This document shows positions 58,721 through 64,000 of a DNA stretch of 64,000 nucleotides, piece after piece; position 1 is the stretch's first letter; every line of letters starts with the position of its first letter. The position numbers and the translations under genes were made by a program. The stretch is taken from assembly GCF_001895005.1 (NCBI RefSeq), contig NZ_BCXH01000024.1, forward strand, positions 22,552-86,551. The letters run 5' to 3'. Origin of the DNA: Rhodococcus yunnanensis NBRC 103083 (lineage in GTDB: Bacteria; Actinomycetota; Actinomycetes; Mycobacteriales; Mycobacteriaceae). The notes beneath the pieces are model-generated. The model was given only the letters and a program-made list of their open reading frames with translations, was not told the origin of the DNA and ran no database searches.

Positions 58721-59104
58721 GTGACTTCTGCGGAAACGAACGGCATGGAAGTGTCACTCGTCGCTGTCGAGCAGAAACTGTGGTCCGGCAACGCGACCCT
58801 GGTGAGCGCTCAGACGACCGAGGGTGAGATCGGCATCATGGCCGGCCATGAGCCCGTACTGGGCCAGCTCGTCGAGGCAGGGACGGTGTCCATCACGACG
58901 ACCGACGGAGGGAAGATCGTGGCCGCAGTCCACGGTGGATTCCTGTCGGTCACGGGCAAGACCGTCACCGTTCTGGCGGAGTCCGCGGACTTCGCCAAGG
59001 ACATCGACGTCGACGCAGCTCGCGCAGTACTCGACGCCGGCGGTGACGACAAGGAAGCCCTGGCAATCGCCAAGGGCCGAATTCGCGCCGCCGAGCGGGC
59101 CTAG
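58721..59104 (+). CDS. atpC: ATP synthase F1 subunit epsilon
   Basis: A 127-residue epsilon subunit. The beta-sandwich shows VEQKLWSGNATLVSAQTTEGEIGIMAGHEPVLGQL, and the C-terminal helices follow (DVDAARAVLDAGGDDKEALAIAKGRIRAAERA), shorter than in E. coli. Start is GTG 58721; Met9 is the next candidate. It is the last gene of the atp operon proper, and the DUF2550 gene follows closely. Confidence 0.94.
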   Translation: MTSAETNGMEVSLVAVEQKLWSGNATLVSAQTTEGEIGIMAGHEPVLGQLVEAGTVSITTTDGGKIVAAVHGGFLSVTGKTVTVLAESADFAKDIDVDAARAVLDAGGDDKEALAIAKGRIRAAERA

Positions 59105-59135
59105 GTTCGAAGAGAAAGCCGCGACGGGGTCTGTG

Positions 59136-59573
59136 ATGCACATAGGAGTGATCGCCTCGATCATTCTGGTTGTGCTGCTCGCAGGCCTCGTCGCGGCTTT
59201 TCTGTATCGGCTCACCACCCTTCGCCGGGGTGGTACCGCAGCCATCGTCAGGATCACGCCGTCATCGGGCGGCAGTGGCTGGCGGCACGGCATCATTCGG
59301 TACGGCGACAACACGATGGTGTTCTTCAAACTGTCGAGCCTGCGTCCCGGCCCCGACTACCGAATGACGCGTCAGGGCATCGAGATCGGCGAGCGTCGCA
59401 AGCCTCGCGACAACGAATTCGACATCATGACCGACGAGATCGGCATCCTGCAGGTGACCGACCAGGGCCGCGGCTACGAAATCGCACTCGATCGAGGTGC
59501 GCTGACCGCGTTCATGTCCTGGTTGGAGTCGAGGCCGTCGGGCCGTTCCCGGCGAGGACGCCCAGCCGCGTGA
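59136..59573 (+). CDS. DUF2550 membrane-anchored protein (Rv1312-like)
   Basis: A 145-residue protein with one N-terminal membrane helix (IGVIASIILVVLLAGLVAAFLY) and a cytoplasmic DUF2550 domain (GWRHGIIRYGDNTMVFFKLSSLRPGPDYRMTR to YEIALDRGALTAFMSWLES). It ends in a basic tail. The family has no known function but regularly follows atpC in mycolic-acid bacteria. ATG 59136 is chosen; GTG 59133 is one codon upstream. Its stop is 1 bp from that of the convergent cobO. Confidence 0.9.
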   Translation: MHIGVIASIILVVLLAGLVAAFLYRLTTLRRGGTAAIVRITPSSGGSGWRHGIIRYGDNTMVFFKLSSLRPGPDYRMTRQGIEIGERRKPRDNEFDIMTDEIGILQVTDQGRGYEIALDRGALTAFMSWLESRPSGRSRRGRPAA

Positions 59574-59574
59574 G

Positions 59575-60159
59575 TTACGTACCGGTCGAGCGGGATGCTC
59601 CCGGTACCCATTGAACGTCACCCTCGGGGTTCGCGTGCCTGCTCAGGATGAACAGCAGATCCGACAGCCTGTTCAGATACTTGGCTGGAAGAGTGCTCGT
59701 GTTCTCCGGATTCGCATCGACCGCTGCCCACGCGGCGCGTTCGGCACGTCGTGCCACGGTCCGAGCGCTGTGCAGTAGCGCTCCCAACGGTGTCCCACCC
59801 GGCAGAATGAAGGACGTCAGCGGCTCCAGATCCTCGTTGTACGCGTCGCACCACGCTTCGAGGCGATCGATGTACGTCTGGTCGATGCGCAGCGGTGGAT
59901 ACTTCGGGTCCTCGACGACGGGTGTGGACAGATCGGCGCCGGCGTCGAACAGATCGCTCTGGATCGTTCGGACGATCCGCCGAATGTCGTCCGTGGGATT
60001 CCCCAGTGCAAGAACCACTCCCAGGCTTGCGTTGGTTTCGTCGCAGTCGGCGTACGCGATCACCCGTGGGTCGTTCTTGTGTACGCGCGAGAAATCGCTG
60101 AGCCCGGTGGTCCCGTCGTCACCGGTACGGGTGTAGATGCGGGTCAGGTGCACGGCCAT
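59575..60159 (-). CDS. cobO: Cob(I)alamin adenosyltransferase, PduO type
   Basis: A 194-residue enzyme that adenosylates cobalamin with ATP to give coenzyme B12. The N-terminal ATP site is RIYTRTGDDGTTGLSD. YADCDETNASLGVVLAL, FDAGADLSTP and the C-terminal LNRLSDLLFILSRHAN with the conserved Arg and Asp are also PduO-type signatures. The ATG at 60159 is chosen because a TACCGT element lies 6 bp upstream, as in a leaderless transcript. The position between the atp operon and murA equals Rv1314c. Confidence 0.94.
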   Translation of the reverse strand: MAVHLTRIYTRTGDDGTTGLSDFSRVHKNDPRVIAYADCDETNASLGVVLALGNPTDDIRRIVRTIQSDLFDAGADLSTPVVEDPKYPPLRIDQTYIDRLEAWCDAYNEDLEPLTSFILPGGTPLGALLHSARTVARRAERAAWAAVDANPENTSTLPAKYLNRLSDLLFILSRHANPEGDVQWVPGASRSTGT

Positions 60160-60165
60160 GAGGTC

Positions 60166-60171
60166 ACGGTA
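60166..60171 (-). promoter_or_regulatory. -10 element of a probable leaderless promoter (cobO)
   Basis: TACCGT on the minus strand fits TAnnnT and is 6 bp before the cobO ATG; no clear Shine-Dalgarno sequence is present. Confidence 0.35.
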
Positions 60172-60201
60172 CCGCTCGGGCGGGTCGAGGGTTCCCACCG
60201 C

Positions 60202-60207
60202 TACGCT
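60202..60207 (+). promoter_or_regulatory. -10 element of a probable leaderless promoter (murA)
   Basis: TACGCT fits TAnnnT and is 8 bp before the murA GTG, the same spacing as at argS and atpI. Confidence 0.4.
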
Positions 60208-60215
60208 GTCGGACT

Positions 60216-61469
60216 GTGAGTGAACGCTTTTTGGTATCCGGAGGAAACCGCCTCGTCGGCGAGGTATCGGTCGGTGGCGCCAAGAACAGCGTTCTGAAAC
60301 TGATGGCAGCGGCACTGCTGGCCGAGGGCACGAGCACGATCACCAACTGCCCCGACATTCTCGATGTGCCGTTGATGGCGGAGGTTCTTCGCGGGCTGGG
60401 GTGCGAGGTGGTGCTCGACGGTTCGGTCGTGCACATCACGACTCCGGCGGAGCCGAAGTATCACGCCGATTTTCCTGCCGTCACCCAGTTCAGGGCTTCG
60501 GTGTGTGTCCTCGGTCCGCTCGTGGCCCGGTGCAAGAAGGCCGTGGTTGCGCTTCCCGGTGGTGACGCCATCGGTTCGCGTCCGCTCGACATGCACCAAT
60601 CGGGCCTGCGGTTGCTCGGTGCACGCAGCGAGATCCAGCACGGTTGCGTCGTCGCCGAGGCCGACGAGTTGCGCGGCGCCAATATCCGTCTCGCCTTTCC
60701 TTCCGTCGGCGCCACCGAGAACATTCTGATGGCTGCGGTGCTGGCGAAGGGTGAGACGGTCATCGACAACGCTGCCCGTGAACCCGACATCGTCGACGTG
60801 TGCAACATGCTCAACGACATGGGTGCCCAGGTCACCGGAGCAGGCAGTTCCACTCTGACGATCAAGGGTGTCGAGTCGCTGAAGCCGACGACGCACCGGG
60901 TCATCGGCGACCGGATCGTGGCTGCAACCTGGGGGATCGCCGCTGCAATGACGCGCGGAGACGTGCGTGTTCGCGGGGTGAATCCGAAGCATCTGTCGTT
61001 GGTACTCGACAAGTTGCGTTCCGCGGGCTCGGAGGTGACATCCGAGCCGGACGGCTTCCGGGTCGTCCAACACGAACGCCCGACCGCGGTGAACTTCGCA
61101 ACCCTGCCGTTCCCCGGATTTCCGACGGATCTGCAGCCGATGGCCATCGGCCTGGCGGCTGTTGCCAACGGGACGTCGATGATCACCGAGAACGTGTTCG
61201 AGGCGCGATTCCGTTTCGTCGAGGAAATGATTCGATTGGGCGCCGACGCCCGAACCGACGGCCACCACGCGGTGGTACGCGGAGTCCCGCAGTTGTCGAG
61301 TGCGCCCGTCTGGTCGTCCGACATTCGAGCAGGAGCAGGTCTTGTGCTCGCAGGCCTGTGCGCCGACGGCGTCACCGAGGTGCACGACGTCTATCACATC
61401 GACCGCGGCTATCCGCGGTTCGTCGAGATTCTCACCGAGCTGGGCGGCGACATCCAACGCGTCAGCTGA
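60216..61469 (+). CDS. murA: UDP-N-acetylglucosamine 1-carboxyvinyltransferase, Asp117 form
   Basis: A 417-residue enzyme for the first committed step of peptidoglycan synthesis, transfer of enolpyruvate from PEP to UDP-GlcNAc. The N-terminal GGNRLVGEVSVGGAKNSVLKL has the catalytic Lys-Asn pair, and ARPVD-type RPLDMH closes the active loop. The loop reads ALPGGDAIGSRPLD, with Asp117 where E. coli has the fosfomycin-reactive Cys115. M. tuberculosis MurA has the same Asp and is naturally fosfomycin-resistant. GTG start behind TACGCT. The murA-rrs order of mycobacteria suggests that an rRNA operon lies beyond the right edge. Confidence 0.97.
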   Translation: MSERFLVSGGNRLVGEVSVGGAKNSVLKLMAAALLAEGTSTITNCPDILDVPLMAEVLRGLGCEVVLDGSVVHITTPAEPKYHADFPAVTQFRASVCVLGPLVARCKKAVVALPGGDAIGSRPLDMHQSGLRLLGARSEIQHGCVVAEADELRGANIRLAFPSVGATENILMAAVLAKGETVIDNAAREPDIVDVCNMLNDMGAQVTGAGSSTLTIKGVESLKPTTHRVIGDRIVAATWGIAAAMTRGDVRVRGVNPKHLSLVLDKLRSAGSEVTSEPDGFRVVQHERPTAVNFATLPFPGFPTDLQPMAIGLAAVANGTSMITENVFEARFRFVEEMIRLGADARTDGHHAVVRGVPQLSSAPVWSSDIRAGAGLVLAGLCADGVTEVHDVYHIDRGYPRFVEILTELGGDIQRVS

Positions 61470-62871
61470 GGCTGCTCAACGCTGCGACCAGCACGTTCAA
61501 CGCATGGTCGAGCTCCTCGTCGGACACGGATCCGTATCCGACGATCAGCCCTGACGTGTCGGAGGGGCTTCGAGTGGACGGGGCCAGGGTGTCGACGTCC
61601 ACACCCTGGCCTGCCGCGATCTGGGCAACGCGGGACGCGACGTCGCGTTCGAGCAGCAGCGTTGTGTGCATTCCGGCTCCGACGCCGCGGAGCTCGCCGA
61701 ACCGGGCGAGAGCGGCCACCACTCGTCTGTCGCGTTCCCGATAGCGGCGACGCGAAGCGCGAACCGTTCGGTCCCACTCGCCATCGCGTAGCAACGACGT
61801 CATGGCGTGCTGTACGGGGATGGGCGGATAGTCGCCGATATCGGTACGCACCGCCGCGATCCGGTCCACGACATCAGGCGGCGCGACGAGCCACCCCAGG
61901 CGAATGCCGCCGCCGAGAGTCTTCGCGACCGTACCGAGATACACCGTCCGATCCGGAGCCAACTCGGCAACGGTCGGCAAAGGCGCTACGTCGTAACGGA
62001 ATTCGGAATCGTAGTCGTCCTCGATGATCATCATGTCCCTGGCGCGCGCGATGTCGGCAAGCGCTCGTCGACGCCCAACAGGCAGCAGGCCGCCCGTCGG
62101 GTGTTGGTGAGAGGGCGTCACGTACACCGCGCGCGTCGCGTGCGGTGCAGCGGCGAGTTCGGCGATCTTCATGCCGTGGGTGTCGACGGCAACGTCGAAC
62201 ACCGACCAGCCCGACCGGCGAGCAGTGGTAGTCGCCACCCGGTACCCGGGATTCTCGTGTGCGAGCACTGGGGGAGTAGCGCGCGCAGTCTCGGCGAGTG
62301 CTGCGAGCGTGAGATTCAGTCCGTGAATGCTTCCCGTGGTCACGACGATCGAGCTCGGATCGGTGTGCAGTCCCCGCGCCCTACCGAGAAGCTCCGCAAC
62401 GGCAGACCTGAGCCGAGGCTCACCGCGTGGATCGGGATAGGCGTTGGGTGGGGGCACGGTCCCGACATCGCGCCACGCACGTTTCCACGCGGCCGACGCC
62501 TGCGGTTGTAGCCAGGGGATTCCCGTGGCCAACCGTATGCGCCGGCTTCTGTCGATTCCGGTGTCGGAGAACCGAGGAGCTTCCTGACGTCGATCGGTCG
62601 TGGTGCGGGCATCCGACGGGAGCTGTCGCACGTACGTCCCCGACCCCCGCCTGGCGTCGAGCCACCCTTCGGCGGTCAGCTGTTCGTACGCGTGCTCCAC
62701 GATCCCCCTCGCGACACCGAGACCGACGGAAAGCGCTCTGCTGCTTGGTAATCGGGTATCCGGAGAAATCGATCCGTTGTCGATGGCGACGCGGATGCCG
62801 TCGGCGATCTGGACCGGCAACGTTCGGGCGTCGGATCGGTCGAGTGTGATCGGTATCGAGGACGGCAGCAT
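61462..62871 (-). CDS. MocR/PdxR-type regulator (GntR HTH fused to aminotransferase fold)
   Basis: A 469-residue protein. Residues 1-75 are a GntR winged helix (PVQIADGIRVAIDNGSISPDTRLPSSRALSVGLGVARGIVEHAYEQLTAEGWLDARRGSGTYV). The rest is a fold-I aminotransferase domain, with IIEDDYDSEFRYD and the PLP lysine in YLGTVAKTLGGGIRLGW. MocR proteins sense PLP or related ligands; PdxR members activate vitamin B6 genes. The ATG follows CGGAGACC. It is divergent from the PNPOx-like gene, with a paired inverted repeat in the 92-bp gap, and its stop overlaps murA by 8 bp. Confidence 0.92.
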   Translation of the reverse strand: MLPSSIPITLDRSDARTLPVQIADGIRVAIDNGSISPDTRLPSSRALSVGLGVARGIVEHAYEQLTAEGWLDARRGSGTYVRQLPSDARTTTDRRQEAPRFSDTGIDRSRRIRLATGIPWLQPQASAAWKRAWRDVGTVPPPNAYPDPRGEPRLRSAVAELLGRARGLHTDPSSIVVTTGSIHGLNLTLAALAETARATPPVLAHENPGYRVATTTARRSGWSVFDVAVDTHGMKIAELAAAPHATRAVYVTPSHQHPTGGLLPVGRRRALADIARARDMMIIEDDYDSEFRYDVAPLPTVAELAPDRTVYLGTVAKTLGGGIRLGWLVAPPDVVDRIAAVRTDIGDYPPIPVQHAMTSLLRDGEWDRTVRASRRRYRERDRRVVAALARFGELRGVGAGMHTTLLLERDVASRVAQIAAGQGVDVDTLAPSTRSPSDTSGLIVGYGSVSDEELDHALNVLVAALSSLS

Positions 62872-62897
62872 CGGTGGTCTCCGGGACTCGGTCAGAG

Positions 62898-62946
62898 TGG
62901 CTCAGCTAATTGCCCCTTGATTGGACCATGACACTGAGCCAATAGT
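62898..62946. promoter_or_regulatory. Control region of the MocR/PNPOx-like divergent pair
   Basis: TGGCTCAG (62898-62905) and its exact complement CTGAGCCA (62934-62941) flank a candidate promoter for the rightward gene, TTGATT (62918-62923) and AATAGT (62941-62946) with 17-bp spacing. The centres of the arms are 36 bp apart. This layout suits a MocR dimer acting at both divergent promoters. Confidence 0.5.
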
Positions 62947-62963
62947 CGACCATCATCGGACGC

Positions 62964-63737
62964 ATGAACAATGACGCCCACCGTTTGTCTCCCGACTTGT
63001 CTCCCGCGCTGTCTCCCACGGCGAGAACGACCGTTCGACGAGGTCGCGCCCGAGCACGGTTGGATCGACAAGATCTCGTCGACGTTCTGGCGTCGGCTCG
63101 CGTCTGTCATCTGGGAGTCGTGGTCGACGGAGCGGTGCGGGTGCTGCCGACGGCGTTCGGCGTCGACTTCGAGGGGCCGGACGACGGGGGAAGCCTGTAC
63201 CTGCACGGCTCGGTTGCGGCGAGAAGTCTCGTCGTCGCGCCCGAAGCCGAGATCTGCGTGACGGTCACCGTGCTCGACGGCCTTGTGCTGGCGAGATCTG
63301 CCTTCCACCACTCGATGAACTATCGCAGCGCAGTTGTCCTCGGGCGTCCTCGGTTGGTCGTCGACGAAGGGGAGCGGTCACGCGCACTCGACGCAATCGT
63401 CGATCAGGTGATCGAGGGGAGGAGCGCGCACCTTCGGGCGCACACCAAGAAGGAACTGGCGGCGACGGTTGTCCTTGCGCTGCCTCTGTACGAGGCGTCG
63501 GTGAAATCGCGTAGCGGTGATCCGGTCGACGACCCGAGCGACATCGAGGCGGGTGAAGTGTGGGCGGGAGTCGTTCCGATGTGGCAGCAAGCAGGAGCGG
63601 CGACGCCGGCAGCTGATCTCGAAGCGGAAACTACTGTGCCGGAACATGTTCTGGCCGCGATCGAGAAGCAGGAACCGAGTATGTCCGGCGTCACAGTTGG
63701 CGATCTTGTCGATTCGAGGCGATCGGTGGGTAGCTGA
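62964..63737 (+). CDS. Pyridoxamine 5'-phosphate oxidase-fold protein
   Basis: A 257-residue protein with the FMN-binding split-barrel fold of the PNPOx-like, flavin-nucleotide-binding group. The conserved core is ARVCHLGVVVDGAVRVLPTAFGVDF, LYLHGSVAARSL, ICVTVTVLDGLVLARSAFHHSMNYRSAVVLGRPRLV, and the C-terminal GEVWAGVVPM. The first 30 residues are low-complexity. It is longer than PdxH and not an orthologue. The divergent MocR-type gene suggests regulation by PLP or a related vitamer. Start ATG 62964 with CGGACGC upstream. Confidence 0.88.
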   Translation: MNNDAHRLSPDLSPALSPTARTTVRRGRARARLDRQDLVDVLASARVCHLGVVVDGAVRVLPTAFGVDFEGPDDGGSLYLHGSVAARSLVVAPEAEICVTVTVLDGLVLARSAFHHSMNYRSAVVLGRPRLVVDEGERSRALDAIVDQVIEGRSAHLRAHTKKELAATVVLALPLYEASVKSRSGDPVDDPSDIEAGEVWAGVVPMWQQAGAATPAADLEAETTVPEHVLAAIEKQEPSMSGVTVGDLVDSRRSVGS

Positions 63738-64000
63738 AGGCCCGCTACCTGGGCGAACGTATTTGCGTGTGGCGTTCACCTGCGGATTTGCGGACTGCGG
63801 TGTGCTCGCGTAACTTTTGTCGAGTCAGAGCGACACGGACACCGACCAGGTCTTCACGGACATGGCAACGAGGTTGTACGGAGTGTCTGGCCGAATGTAG
63901 TATTTGTTTGTCCCCCAAGAGTCGGGCCTTGTGTCCGAGACCAAGCTGGGATAAGCTGGAACGGTTGCCCCGGATGCTTGCAGACGTAAGTCTGCTGGAT
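63738..64000 (+). promoter_or_regulatory. Non-coding region with probable rRNA operon promoter
   Basis: No coding frame is supported in these 263 bp. Near the end, TTGTGT (63929-63934) and TAAGCT (63952-63957) are spaced by 17 bp, and TAAGCT is close to the -10 of mycobacterial rrn promoters. Because murA lies just upstream of rrs in mycobacteria, this is likely an rrn promoter and leader; the 16S gene itself is not in the window. Confidence 0.5.

Overview
The window reads as a chromosomal segment of a high-GC actinobacterium of the mycolic-acid group, most likely Rhodococcus or a close relative. GC content is high throughout, GTG starts are common, and most operon junctions are ATGA, GTGA or TGATG overlaps. 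From about 27.2 kb to the right edge the core gene order (cysD-cysNC, argS-lysA-hom-thrC-thrB-rho-rpmE-prfA-prmC-tsaC-wecA-atpI-atpBEFHAGDC-DUF2550-cobO-murA) follows the Mycobacterium tuberculosis region Rv1285-Rv1315. It departs from that order by separate atpF and atpH genes, an extra glyA-type gene after tsaC, and several inserted genes. There is no phage, insertion sequence, integron or CRISPR array. Two tRNA genes are present (Cys-GCA and Arg-CCG).

Region 1 (1-13.1 kb) is metabolic and accessory: the end of pntB, a membrane protein with an internal repeat, an MFS permease, a small unknown gene behind a CRP-type palindrome, a kinase-like phosphotransferase, a probable operon (HNH-nuclease-like exported protein, shikimate dehydrogenase-like protein, BenE permease, hotdog thioesterase), a zinc-less alcohol dehydrogenase, and a coupled SNF2 helicase / SWIM zinc-finger pair.

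Region 2 (13.1-18.6 kb) is a tightly coupled valine/isobutyrate catabolic operon: mmsA, acyl-CoA dehydrogenase, 3-hydroxyisobutyryl-CoA hydrolase, mmsB, enoyl-CoA hydratase. Region 3 (18.6-23 kb) holds small regulators and single genes (compact Hsp70-like ATPase, MarR, VOC protein, DUF1707, PadR, methyltransferase), tRNA-Cys, and a tandem array of 31-bp palindromic repeats.

Region 4 (23-31.1 kb) is the most interesting. A leftward operon (DUF1214-type protein, SDR, sulfotransferase) resembles Rv3531c-Rv3530c-Rv3529c of the cholesterol regulon. It diverges from an IclR regulator followed by cysD-cysNC-cysQ, the genes that make PAPS and dispose of PAP. Three perfect matches to the KstR motif TnnAACnnGTTnnA lie in the two control regions, and a second shared sequence (GGTACATAT) may be the IclR operator. 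I infer a sterol-linked sulfonation module with its own PAPS supply. Its cysQ carries an extra NTF2-like C-terminal domain.

Region 5 (31.1-35.6 kb) has a coiled-coil protein, tRNA-Arg, a LuxR regulator and a DUF3105/DUF305 pair. Region 6 (35.8-64 kb) is the housekeeping block: aspartate-family amino-acid synthesis, Rho, translation termination, tRNA modification, the lipid-linked sugar transferase WecA, the F1Fo ATP synthase (atpB apparently starts at CTG), cobalamin adenosyltransferase, and MurA with Asp117 in place of the fosfomycin-sensitive Cys. A MocR/PNPOx-like divergent pair follows, and the window ends in a promoter-rich leader that probably precedes an rRNA operon.
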